DNA from: Isoptericola luteus
GTDB taxonomy: Bacteria > Actinomycetota > Actinomycetes > Actinomycetales > Cellulomonadaceae
Direction: 5' to 3'
Length of the DNA: 64,000 nucleotides
NCBI RefSeq assembly: GCF_020297055.1
Contig: NZ_JAIXCQ010000006.1
Location: 169,097 to 233,096 of the forward strand
Positions 17,650-26,193 of the stretch are shown one piece after another. The notes below the pieces were generated by a model. That model had not been told where the DNA came from and searched no databases. It saw only the letters and a program-made list of their open reading frames with translations. The position numbers and the translations under genes are program-made. Position 1 is the first letter of the stretch. Each line of letters begins with the position of its first letter.

Positions 17650-18681
17650 GTGAGCATGACCCAGGGAGCGCCGTTGCTGGAACGCGGCGCCGCCACCCAG
17701 GCGGTGGCCGAGCAGCGCCGGCAGAGCAAGCGACGTGACGGCCGGCCCGGGCGCCCGGGGCGCGACGCCGGCCGAGGCCGCGGCAAGGGCTCGTCCAAGA
17801 CGATGTTCCTGCTCATTGCACCGTTCCTGGTGCTCATGTTCCTGTTCTCGTACCTGCCGCTCGCGGGGTGGGCCACGGCGTTCTTCGACTACAAGCCGGC
17901 CCTCGGGCTGGGCGGCAGCGAGTTCGTCGGGTGGCAGTGGTTCAGCATGCTCGTCTCCTCCCCGACGCAGGTGCAGCAGATCGGGCAGGTCATGGCGAAC
18001 ACCCTCGCCATGAGCTTCCTGGGGATCGCGACGTCGCTGCTCCCCGTCTTCTTCGCCATGCTGCTGAACGAGATCCGGGCACCCTGGTTCCGCAACGCCG
18101 TCCAGACGCTGACGACGCTCCCGAACTTCATCTCCTGGGTGCTCGTCTACATGATCGCGTTCTCCCTCTTCTCCACCTCCGGCCTGGTCAACTCCGTGCT
18201 GCACGACTGGGGCCTGATCACCGTGCCCCTGAAGTTCCTCGACACGGACCAGAACGTGTGGCTCACCATGCTGCTCTGGAGCCTGTGGAAGGGGCTCGGG
18301 TGGGGCGCGATCATGTACCTCGCCGCCATCACGTCGATCGACCCGGCGCTCTACGAGTCCGCGCGGATCGACGGGGCGGGCCGCTTCCAGATCATGCGGT
18401 ACATCACCTTCCCCCAGCTGATGCCCACCTATGTGGTCCTGCTCGTGCTGTCCATCGCCAACATGCTCAACAACGGGATGGAGCAGTTCTACGTGTTCCA
18501 GAACGCGTTCAACAAGGAGTACATCCAGGTGCTCGACCTGTACGTCTACAACATCGGCATCACGGGCAACAGCCTGTCGATGGCGACGGCGCTGGGCATG
18601 CTCAAGAGCGTCATCTCCGTCCTCCTGCTCATCACGGCCAACGCGATCGCCAAGCGCGCCCGCGGCACGTCGATCATCTGA
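17650..18681 (+). CDS. ABC polysaccharide transporter permease (LplB type)
   Basis: The 343-residue membrane protein has a basic 45-residue cytoplasmic head (QSKRRDGRPGRPGRD) and then six helices from SKTMFLLIAPFLVLMFLFSY. The EAA-like loop is ESARIDGAGRFQIMRYITFPQL. This form, together with the 584-residue receptor, defines the LplB/YtcP-type CUT1 importers that take up larger oligosaccharides. It starts with GTG, with GAAGGAG six bases upstream. It is the first gene of a forward operon with a second permease and a lipoprotein, under a perfect operator. Confidence 0.93.
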   Translation: MSMTQGAPLLERGAATQAVAEQRRQSKRRDGRPGRPGRDAGRGRGKGSSKTMFLLIAPFLVLMFLFSYLPLAGWATAFFDYKPALGLGGSEFVGWQWFSMLVSSPTQVQQIGQVMANTLAMSFLGIATSLLPVFFAMLLNEIRAPWFRNAVQTLTTLPNFISWVLVYMIAFSLFSTSGLVNSVLHDWGLITVPLKFLDTDQNVWLTMLLWSLWKGLGWGAIMYLAAITSIDPALYESARIDGAGRFQIMRYITFPQLMPTYVVLLVLSIANMLNNGMEQFYVFQNAFNKEYIQVLDLYVYNIGITGNSLSMATALGMLKSVISVLLLITANAIAKRARGTSII

Positions 18682-18695
18682 CCGGGGGACGCACC

Positions 18696-19613
18696 GTGCC
18701 GACCACCAGCCTCGCCACGCGGCGCACCCGGGGAGACATCCCCTTCGGTGTCGTGAACTACGCCGGGTTCCTGCTCTTCGCGATCCTGTGCGCCTACCCG
18801 TTCTACTACCTGATCATCAACTCGGTCAGCGCCAACGACCTGAGCGCCCTCGGCCGGGTCCGGCTGTGGCCCGAGGGCGCGCACCTGTCGAACTACGGGC
18901 AGATCCTCCAGCTCAACGGGCTCTCGGAGGCCGCGGTCGTCTCCGTCGCGCGCACCGTCATCGGCACGGCCTGCACGGTGCTGGCGTCGGCCTTCCTGGG
19001 CTTCATGTTCACCCAGGAGCGGATGTGGAAGCGCTCCCTGTGGTACCGGCTCACGATCTTCACCATGTACTTCAGCGCGGGCATCATCCCGCTGTACATC
19101 ACGATGAAGTCCCTGGGGCTGACGAACTCGTTCTGGGTCTACATCCTCCCGGCGATCGTGCAGCCCTTCAACATCATCCTGGTCAAGACCTACGTGGAGT
19201 CCATGCCCCGGTCGCTCCAGGAGGCCGCGGAGATCGACGGCGCCGGCACGATCCGCATCTTCTTCCGCATCATCCTGCCGAACATGACGCCGATCCTCGC
19301 CACGATCGCGATCTTCACCGCGGTGGCGCAGTGGAACTCGTTCCAGGACACGCTCCTGTACATCACCGACCAGAAGCTCTACTCGCTGCAGTACCTGCTC
19401 TACACGTACACCAACCAGGCGAGCAGCCTGGCGCAGGCGGCGCAGAACGCCCAGGGCAACCTCGGGTCGATCGTCTCGGCGGCCACGAGCCAGACACCGA
19501 CGTCGATCCGGATGACGGTCGCGGTGATCGTCGTCCTTCCCATCATCTTCATCTACCCGCTGTTCCAGCGGTATTTCGTCAAGGGCATCATGCTCGGCGC
19601 GGTCAAGGGCTGA
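18696..19613 (+). CDS. ABC polysaccharide transporter permease (YtcP/LplC type)
   Basis: The 305-residue membrane protein has six helices. Family landmarks are FLLFAILCAYPFYYLIINSVS near the N-terminus, an EAA loop EAAEIDGAGTIRIFFRIILPNMTP, and the C-terminal signature RYFVKGIMLGAVKG. Between helices 5 and 6 there is the longer polar segment common in LplC-type permeases (NQASSLAQAAQNAQGN). The GTG start at 18696 has GGGGGA upstream and follows the previous stop by 14 bases. It pairs with the LplB-type permease. The ATPase is not encoded here. Confidence 0.93.
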   Translation: MPTTSLATRRTRGDIPFGVVNYAGFLLFAILCAYPFYYLIINSVSANDLSALGRVRLWPEGAHLSNYGQILQLNGLSEAAVVSVARTVIGTACTVLASAFLGFMFTQERMWKRSLWYRLTIFTMYFSAGIIPLYITMKSLGLTNSFWVYILPAIVQPFNIILVKTYVESMPRSLQEAAEIDGAGTIRIFFRIILPNMTPILATIAIFTAVAQWNSFQDTLLYITDQKLYSLQYLLYTYTNQASSLAQAAQNAQGNLGSIVSAATSQTPTSIRMTVAVIVVLPIIFIYPLFQRYFVKGIMLGAVKG

Positions 19614-19645
19614 CCGCGTTGCCATCACGAACACGAAGGGGTGTC

Positions 19646-21400
19646 ATGAATTTCAGGAGATCGGTCGCCGTCATGGTGGCTCCGCTGCTCGGGGTCTTGA
19701 CCCTGACAGCCTGCACCACCGCCGCCGGCGAGGACGACAAGACGCCGGTGAGCCTCGACCAGGACTGGTCCGCCGCCGAGCCGATCACGATCGACGTGTA
19801 CGACGGCCTGGCGAACTACATGGGCATCCAGGGCGGCTGGTTCGGCAAGATCGTCAAGGACAAGTTCAACATGGAGCTCAACGTCCTGGCCCCGAACGTC
19901 GCGGGCGGCGGCGACACCCTCTACAACACCCGCGTCGCGGGCGGCGACCTGGGCGACCTGATCGTGGTCGACAAGGGCGAGCAGATGGACGAGCTCATCG
20001 AGGGCGGCCTGCTGCTCGACTCGTCCAGGTACTACGACTCGATGAAGAACGTCGCCCCGTACGACGCAGCCGTCGACCACCTCAACGAGGGCAAGGACGG
20101 CGTCTACGGGTTCCCCACCTCGGTCTCGTCCCTCAAGCCGACGGAGCCGTCCGAGGGCATCGACCCCACGTTCGGGCCCTACCTGCGATGGGACCTCTAC
20201 GCCGACGCCGGCTACCCGGAGATCGGCACGCTCGAGGACCTCCTCCCCGTGCTCAAGACCATGCAGGACGCCCACCCGAAGGCCGAGAACGGCCAGCCCG
20301 CCTACGCCATCTCGCTCTTCAAGGACTGGGACGGCAACATGATGGTCACGGCGAAGCAGCCGGCCTGCCTCTACGGCTTCGACGAGATGGGCTTCGTCCT
20401 GGCGAAGGCCGACGGTTCCGAGTACCAGAGCATCGTGGACTCCGACTCCGAGTACGTCCGCGCGCTGAAGTTCTACTTCGACGCCAACCAGATGGGCCTT
20501 GTCGACCCCGAGTCGACCACGCAGAACTACGACACCATGTTCTCGAAGTACCAGAACGGGCAGGTGCTGCTCTCCTGGTGGCCGTGGCTGGGCCAGTCCG
20601 CCTACAACACCGACCAGAACATGGCCGACGGCAAGGGCTTCGAGCTGGTACCGATGCAGGATCAGCAGATCTTCTCCTACGGCGCCGAGGTGTACGGCGG
20701 CAAGCAGTTCCTCGGCATCGGCTCGGGCGCCGAGGACCCGGCCCGGATCGCGGCGTTCATCGACTGGCTCTACTCGCCGGAGGGCGTGCTGGCCAACTCG
20801 TCGCAGACCATGGGCTCGTCCGGCCCGGAGGGCCTCACCTGGGAGACGGGTGACGACGGCGAGCCCGTGCTCACCGAGTTCGGCACGAAGGCGTTCCTCG
20901 AGGGTGGCGCCGACGTGCCCGCCGAGTGGGGCGGCGGCGCGTACCAGGACGGCGTGTCGGCGCTCAACGTCAACACCGTGCTGCCCATCGACGAGAACCC
21001 GGCCACCGGCTTCCCGTACAGCTACAAGTACTGGCCCTCCTACCAGGAGGCCACGGCCAACCCCCTGACGGAGGACTGGGCCGCGCACATGGGCGACGCG
21101 AAGTCCACGATGGAGTACCTGCAGACCAACGACCAGGTGATCGTGGCACCGGGGTCCAGCTACGCCGCCCCCGCCGACACCTCCGAGATCGAGGCGATCC
21201 GCAGCCAGGTCAAGGCCAGCATCATCGAGCACTCGTGGAAGATGGTCTTCGCGAAGGACCAGGCCGAGTTCGACGCCCTGCTCGCGAAGATGCAGGAGAC
21301 CGTCGAGGGCCTGGGCTACGCCACGGTGCTCGAGTTCGACATGGCCAACGCCAAGGCCCAGAACGAGGCCCGCGTCGAGGTCGCCTCGACGTTCCAGTGA
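19646..21400 (+). CDS. Large oligosaccharide-binding lipoprotein
   Basis: The protein of 584 residues is longer than typical CUT1 receptors but normal for LplA/LipO-type proteins that accompany LplB/LplC permeases. The signal peptide ends in the lipobox LTAC with cysteine 23. The mature region has YDGLANYMGIQGGWFGKIVKDKF and many aromatic residues (WPWLG, WPSYQE) that would stack against sugar rings. The ATG at 19646 has GAAGGGG upstream. It is the last gene of the operon and is followed by a strong hairpin. The substrate is likely a larger oligosaccharide than that of the first importer (inference). Confidence 0.93.
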   Translation: MNFRRSVAVMVAPLLGVLTLTACTTAAGEDDKTPVSLDQDWSAAEPITIDVYDGLANYMGIQGGWFGKIVKDKFNMELNVLAPNVAGGGDTLYNTRVAGGDLGDLIVVDKGEQMDELIEGGLLLDSSRYYDSMKNVAPYDAAVDHLNEGKDGVYGFPTSVSSLKPTEPSEGIDPTFGPYLRWDLYADAGYPEIGTLEDLLPVLKTMQDAHPKAENGQPAYAISLFKDWDGNMMVTAKQPACLYGFDEMGFVLAKADGSEYQSIVDSDSEYVRALKFYFDANQMGLVDPESTTQNYDTMFSKYQNGQVLLSWWPWLGQSAYNTDQNMADGKGFELVPMQDQQIFSYGAEVYGGKQFLGIGSGAEDPARIAAFIDWLYSPEGVLANSSQTMGSSGPEGLTWETGDDGEPVLTEFGTKAFLEGGADVPAEWGGGAYQDGVSALNVNTVLPIDENPATGFPYSYKYWPSYQEATANPLTEDWAAHMGDAKSTMEYLQTNDQVIVAPGSSYAAPADTSEIEAIRSQVKASIIEHSWKMVFAKDQAEFDALLAKMQETVEGLGYATVLEFDMANAKAQNEARVEVASTFQ

Positions 21401-21440
21401 TCGACGCCCCCGTCACCGGCCCGCCGGCGAGTGACTGACG

Positions 21441-21480
21441 GCGAGGGGCCCGGGCTGCACTCGCAGCCCGGGCCCTTCGC
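21441..21480. terminator. Strong hairpin between convergent genes
   Basis: An 18-bp stem (21441-21458 with 21463-21480, 17 Watson-Crick pairs and one G-U) encloses the 4-base loop ACTC. It lies 40 bases after the large lipoprotein gene and just beyond the end of the converging DUF624 gene, so it can serve both. There is no long T-run, as is usual in high-GC actinobacteria. Confidence 0.8.
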
Positions 21481-21525
21481 CGTGCCCTGTGCGGTCCTGG
21501 CCGGCCGCACGCCGACCCGGCGCGG

Positions 21526-22173
21526 TCATTCTCCGGTGTGCATGTTCACCGGCTCGAGCTCGGACGGGTCGGCCTGCCGACGGCGGAAGACCCCGTGCAG
21601 CACGAAGGCGCTGACATACGCCCCGAAGGAGAACCCGATCGTCCCCACCAGGACGAGCGTCTGGGGCAGCACGTAGCACAGGCACGCCACGGCCACGGGG
21701 ACCAGCACCAGCCCCAGGGTGCGCGCCGGCTCCACCAGCGGCAGCAGCAGAGCGTTGTGCAGGGTCCGGCGCACCGAGGCGTCGAACCAGGCCGACAACG
21801 CGAACGCGTACAGCAGCGCGGCCAGCAGGTAGCCCGCTCCCAGCAGGGAGAGCACGCCCGCCACGGCGCTGACGACGCTGCTCATTGATAGCCAGAACAC
21901 CGCGCTGAACACGAGCATCGCCACCGGGACGCCCAGCGCCACGAAGACCGCCGTGCCCCGCCAGGCGTTCCGGCGCAGCCCGCCGAGGAAGCCGCGCACC
22001 AGGTCGCCGCGCTCGTGGTCCGCGTACCGCAGGGTCACCTCGTTCAGCGCCGTGGTGGCGGCGCCGATCGTGACCAGAGGAAGGCAGACCACGAGGTACA
22101 GCACGTTGAGCACGACGAAGAGGATGAACGTGGTCAGCCCCTGCACGCTGCGGCTGTCGGGGTCGACCCTCAT
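21526..22173 (-). CDS. YesL/DUF624 family membrane protein
   Basis: The 215-residue protein has five to six membrane helices, starting at LTTFILFVVLNVLYLVVCLPL and ending with a segment before FRRRQADPSE. DUF624 (YesL) proteins are found almost only beside LplABC-type oligosaccharide importers, matching the operon immediately to the left; their role is unknown. The ATG at 22173 overlaps the stop of the GH3 gene (ATGA), so the two are translationally coupled. GAGGAA stands 8 bases upstream. It is probably controlled by the operator in front of the GH3 gene. Confidence 0.85.
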   Translation of the reverse strand: MRVDPDSRSVQGLTTFILFVVLNVLYLVVCLPLVTIGAATTALNEVTLRYADHERGDLVRGFLGGLRRNAWRGTAVFVALGVPVAMLVFSAVFWLSMSSVVSAVAGVLSLLGAGYLLAALLYAFALSAWFDASVRRTLHNALLLPLVEPARTLGLVLVPVAVACLCYVLPQTLVLVGTIGFSFGAYVSAFVLHGVFRRRQADPSELEPVNMHTGE

Positions 22174-24683
22174 GACGACGGTTCCTCCACCGTGAGCCGG
22201 CATCGCACGGGCAGGTCGGCGCTCGACGCACCGGCGGCCACCGTGTACTCCCCCGGCTGCACGCGCAGCGCCCCGTCGAGCATCCCGCCGTCCGGCACAC
22301 CGTCCCAGACGCCCAGCCTGGCCACGTCGAACGGGATCTCGACCACGGCCTCGTCGCCCGGCGCCAGGACGACCCTGCGGTAGCCCAGCAGCAGCCGTAC
22401 GGGCGTGGGCAGGGGCGCCGTCGGGCAGCCCAGGGAGTACACCTGCACGAGCTCCTCCGCGCGGCGGTCGCCGGTGTTCCGCACCGTGACGCGCGCCGTG
22501 ACGACGTGCGTGGACGAGCTCCCCGCCGGGTGCAGCGGCGGATGGTCCCGGCTCTCCCGCGGTGCGGTGACGACGCCGGCGGTCAGGGCGAGCTCGCCGT
22601 AACCGACGGTGCCGTAGGTCAGCCCGTGCCCGAACGCGAACGTGGGGACACCGCCCTCGTCGGCGGGCAGGTGGCGGTAGGTGACCTGCTGACGCCGGGT
22701 GTCGTAGTCGAACAGGTCACCGGCCTGCTCGGGACGCGCCGGCCAGGTCTGGGCGAGCCTGCCGGTGGGCTCCACCGCGCCGGTGAGCACGTCGGCCAGG
22801 CCGTGGCCCAGCTCCTGCCCGGCGTGGCTGCTCCACACCACGGTCGACGCGTCGGCGACGCCCGGGCCCAGCACGTACGGGTAGCTGGAGACGATCGCGA
22901 GGACCGCGCGCGGGTTCGCCTCGACGGCGGCACGCCAGACCTCGACGGCGGCGTCCGGGAGCAGCAGGTGGGGGCGGTCCTGCGTCTCGCGCCCGGCGAC
23001 GTGGGGGTCGTTGCCCACCGCCACGACGACCGTGTCGCAGCGGGCGGCGACCTCCGCGACGCGTGCCGCGCCGGACTCGAGGAGCCGGGGCACGAAGCGG
23101 GCGGCCTCGTCGAGCGTCCGGGCCTCGGCGCAGACCACCCCCGTGCCGCGCTGGACGCGGACCCACCGGCCGGACCCGAGGTGCAGCAGCGACCACGAGC
23201 CGTCGGCGTGGACGTGCCGGCGGAAGATCTCCTGCGCCTCCCAGCCCCCGACCCGGTCGGCGTCGGCGCGCACCGGCCAGGCGGCCCCGGTGAGCAGACG
23301 GCCGGACGCGGCGGAGCGGAGCGTGAGCACGCCGTCGCCCCAGTCGGTGACGTCGAACCGGGCCAGCTTGCCGGCGTCGACACCGTCGGCGACGACCGTC
23401 GCGCCGTCCTCGGACACCGTCACGTACGCCCCGTCGCCAGCGACGCGGAGCGCCACCACGTCGGCGCCGGTCGCGACCTCCACCCGCTCGGTCCCCGGCC
23501 GCTCCCGCAGGCCGTCGGCGAGGGAGACCGCGTACGGCGGGGTCCCGGAGTACCAGTCGGTCAGGACGGCGTCGGCGAGCGGCCCGACGACGGCGACGGA
23601 CCCCGGCGCCCCGAACGGAAGCACCCCGGCGTCGTTGCGGAGCACGACGACGCCCCGCGCGGCGGCCTCGCGCGCCAGCTCCCGGTGGGCGGGCAGGTCG
23701 ATCGTGCCGGTGCCCGCGTACGGGTCGGCGTCGCCGTCCATCTCCCCCGTCCGCAACCGCAGCTCGAGGAGCCGCAGCACCGACCGGTCGACGTCCTCGG
23801 CGGTGAGCAGGCCGCGATCGAGCGCCTCCTCGATCCGTTCGATCGTGGGGCGGGCGTCGGCGTCGTCGTCGGTGAACGAGTCGACGCCGGCGCGCACCAT
23901 GGCGGCGTTGCCGCTCGCCCGGTCGGGGCAGGCCCGCTGCAGCGAGACGAGGAAGGTGGGCGCGGCGGCGTCCGAGACGAGGGCGACCGAGTGCTCGGAC
24001 CAGGAGCGCAGCTCGTCGAACAGCTCGGCCTGCAGGTGGGCGGGGACCCCGTTCACCTGGTTGTACGCCGGCATCACGGCGCCCGCGACACCCGCCTCGA
24101 CGGGCTCGCGGAAGGCCGGCAGCTCCTCCTCGTGCAGCGTGTGCGGCGGGATGTCCGAGCTCGTCGAGGAACGGTCGGTCTCGTTGTTGTAGGCGAGGAA
24201 GTGCTTGAGCGTCGGCACGGTCTTCCACACGCGGTCGTGGTCCCCGCGCAGCCCACGGCAGTACGCCGTCGCGAGGTGGGCGGTCAGGTGCGGGTCCTCG
24301 GAGTACCCCTCCTCGTTCCGGCCCCACGCGGGGTGCCGCAGGGTGTTGACCACCGGCGCCCAGACGTTGAGGCTGACCGACGGGTCCGCCTCGTGCTTGG
24401 CGCGGACCTCGGTGGCGACGGCGTCGCCGACGCGCCGGACCAGCTCCGCGTCCCAGGTCGCCGCGAGCCCCACGGGCTGCGGGAACACGGTGGCCCGGCC
24501 CAGCCACGCCACGCCGTGCAGCGCCTCGCACCCGGTGTGGAACGGCGCCAGCCCGAGCCGCGTCACCGCGGGCGCGTGCTGGTGGAGCATTGCGACCCGT
24601 TCCGACGGCGTCAGCCGGGACAGCAGGTCACGCGCGCGCTCGGCGGTGGGCAGGCGGTGGTCTCGGAAGGGGGGCACGTCCAC
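22170..24683 (-). CDS. GH3 beta-glycosidase with a fascin-like insert
   Basis: This is a family 3 glycosidase of 837 residues. The N-terminal barrel has WGRNEEGYSEDP and KHFLAYNNE, and the nucleophile is Asp238 in VALVSDAAAP (the usual SDW tryptophan is replaced by alanine). The C-terminal sandwich domain has FGHGLTYG, and a fibronectin III-like tail ends the protein. Residues 408-534 interrupt the sandwich domain with a beta-trefoil/fascin-like module (ALRVAGDGAYVTVSEDG, then ARFDVTDWGDGVLTLRS), possibly sugar-binding. No signal peptide is seen, so cytoplasmic beta-glucosidase or beta-xylosidase action is likely. The GTG at 24683 is selected by GAAGGAG upstream. An operator lies 52 bases before it, and it is coupled to the DUF624 gene. 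Confidence 0.93.
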   Translation of the reverse strand: MDVPPFRDHRLPTAERARDLLSRLTPSERVAMLHQHAPAVTRLGLAPFHTGCEALHGVAWLGRATVFPQPVGLAATWDAELVRRVGDAVATEVRAKHEADPSVSLNVWAPVVNTLRHPAWGRNEEGYSEDPHLTAHLATAYCRGLRGDHDRVWKTVPTLKHFLAYNNETDRSSTSSDIPPHTLHEEELPAFREPVEAGVAGAVMPAYNQVNGVPAHLQAELFDELRSWSEHSVALVSDAAAPTFLVSLQRACPDRASGNAAMVRAGVDSFTDDDADARPTIERIEEALDRGLLTAEDVDRSVLRLLELRLRTGEMDGDADPYAGTGTIDLPAHRELAREAAARGVVVLRNDAGVLPFGAPGSVAVVGPLADAVLTDWYSGTPPYAVSLADGLRERPGTERVEVATGADVVALRVAGDGAYVTVSEDGATVVADGVDAGKLARFDVTDWGDGVLTLRSAASGRLLTGAAWPVRADADRVGGWEAQEIFRRHVHADGSWSLLHLGSGRWVRVQRGTGVVCAEARTLDEAARFVPRLLESGAARVAEVAARCDTVVVAVGNDPHVAGRETQDRPHLLLPDAAVEVWRAAVEANPRAVLAIVSSYPYVLGPGVADASTVVWSSHAGQELGHGLADVLTGAVEPTGRLAQTWPARPEQAGDLFDYDTRRQQVTYRHLPADEGGVPTFAFGHGLTYGTVGYGELALTAGVVTAPRESRDHPPLHPAGSSSTHVVTARVTVRNTGDRRAEELVQVYSLGCPTAPLPTPVRLLLGYRRVVLAPGDEAVVEIPFDVARLGVWDGVPDGGMLDGALRVQPGEYTVAAGASSADLPVRCRLTVEEPSS

Positions 24684-24734
24684 GGGTACTCCTTCGGCCG
24701 CGGCGGTGCGGCACTGGCAGGCTGACGCTCGTTG

Positions 24735-24748
24735 TCGAAGCGCTTCAA
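24735..24748 (-). promoter_or_regulatory. LacI-type operator before the GH3-DUF624 pair
   Basis: TCGAAGCGCTTCAA, 13 of 14 matches to the locus palindrome, lies between the nagA stop codon and the GH3 start. Confidence 0.8.
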
Positions 24749-24812
24749 CAACGCACGGTAGCGAGCACACGCCCCTCGGAGCAACGCGAGGTCGCGCGGC
24801 GAGACGCCGCGC

Positions 24813-26105
24813 TCAGCCGACCTCGACGCCCGCGCGCACCACCTGCCGGACCCGCAGGTCGGCGTCCGTCACCACGAGGTCGGCCCGGCGCCCCACGACG
24901 AGGCCGCCGACGTCGTCCAGGCCGAGCACCTGCGCCGGCACCCAGGACGCCGAGCGCACGGCGTCCGCGAGCGGCACGCCCGCGGCGACGGTGCGACGCA
25001 CGACGTCGACCAGGTGAGCGGTGCCGCCCGCGATGGCGCCGCCGTCCGGGTGCTCGGCGTCGGTGAGCCGCGCGACGCCCCCGCGCACCGTCACCGCCAT
25101 CGGGCCCAGCTCGTAGGAGCCGTCGGCCATGCCCGCGGCCGCCATCGCGTCCGTCACGAGGAGCACGTTGTCGGCGCCGACCGTCTCGATGACGGTCCGT
25201 ACGGTGGCCGGGTCCAGGTGCACGTCGTCTGCCACGAGCTCCACCGCCACGTCGCCGCGCGCCGCGGCGGCCAGGCACGCCGCGACCGGGCCTGGCGCGC
25301 GGTGGTGGAGGGGCCGCATGCCGTTGAAGAGGTGCGTGGCCGTCATCCGGCGCGCGGGTGCCCCCGCCGCTGCGGCTGCGGCGAGGTCCGCCGTCACCTG
25401 GGCGATCAGCGCCTCCGCCTGCTCGGTGGTGGCGTCGGTGTGGCCGAGCGAGGGCACGACGCCTGCCCCCACCAGGGCGGTAGCGGCGCCGTCCGCGCCG
25501 ACCACGCCCGCGATCTCCGGGGCGACCGTCATCGTGCGCAAGGAGCCTCGAGCGGCCTCCCCGAGCTCGCGTGCCAGAGCCGCGTCCCCGGGGAGCAGGT
25601 CGTCGGGGCTCTGCGCGCCCCGGCGCTCGCGCGAGAGGAACGGCCCTTCGGCGTGGATGCCAGCGATCTCGCCCGCCTCGACGAGGTCCGCGAGCATCGC
25701 GGCCCGCGCCAGCAGCGTCTCGCGGTCCGCCGTGACCAGGGAGGCGAGCATCGTGGTGGTCCCGTGGCGACGGTGCTCGCGCACCGCGACCATCGCCTCG
25801 GCCGCGTCCCTCGCGTCCGGAAAGCTCGCTCCCCCGCCGCCGTGGTTGTGCAGGTCGACCAGGCCGGGCAGCACCGTGGCGCCTGCCTCGGGGTCGGCGG
25901 ACGCCTCGACGGCGGCGCGGACGGCCGGGTCGGCGTGCAGCGCGGCGGACACGGGGCCCACCCACAGGATCGTGCCGTCCGAGACGACGACGGCGCCGTC
26001 GTCGATCACATCGTGCGGGGTCACGACGCGGCCACGCCAGGCCACCGCGCGCGGGGTGCCGTGAGGGTCCGTGGTACCGGGGGCCGGGAGGGGCTCAGCG
26101 CTCAT
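24813..26105 (-). CDS. nagA: N-acetylglucosamine-6-phosphate deacetylase
   Basis: The protein of about 430 residues belongs to the amidohydrolase superfamily with NagA motifs in order. These are the metal pair region LVDLHNHGGGG, the metal glutamate in GIHAEGPFLS, SLGHTDAT, THLFNGMRPLHHR, and the catalytic aspartate in LLVTDAMAAAGM. It removes acetate from GlcNAc-6-phosphate, feeding amino sugars into glycolysis and cell wall turnover. No nagB or PTS gene is adjacent. The ATG at 26105 (MSAEPLPAPG) is preferred over a start six codons earlier. It lies just upstream of the GH3 operator, so it is probably outside that regulon. Confidence 0.93.
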   Translation of the reverse strand: MSAEPLPAPGTTDPHGTPRAVAWRGRVVTPHDVIDDGAVVVSDGTILWVGPVSAALHADPAVRAAVEASADPEAGATVLPGLVDLHNHGGGGASFPDARDAAEAMVAVREHRRHGTTTMLASLVTADRETLLARAAMLADLVEAGEIAGIHAEGPFLSRERRGAQSPDDLLPGDAALARELGEAARGSLRTMTVAPEIAGVVGADGAATALVGAGVVPSLGHTDATTEQAEALIAQVTADLAAAAAAGAPARRMTATHLFNGMRPLHHRAPGPVAACLAAAARGDVAVELVADDVHLDPATVRTVIETVGADNVLLVTDAMAAAGMADGSYELGPMAVTVRGGVARLTDAEHPDGGAIAGGTAHLVDVVRRTVAAGVPLADAVRSASWVPAQVLGLDDVGGLVVGRRADLVVTDADLRVRQVVRAGVEVG

Positions 26106-26193
26106 GCCGCCATCCTGCCGCACGGCCGAGCAGTATCGAAACCTTGCTCACAAACTCCGTCTGGGCTCGCCGGTGCGGCGCGCCCGACGACGG

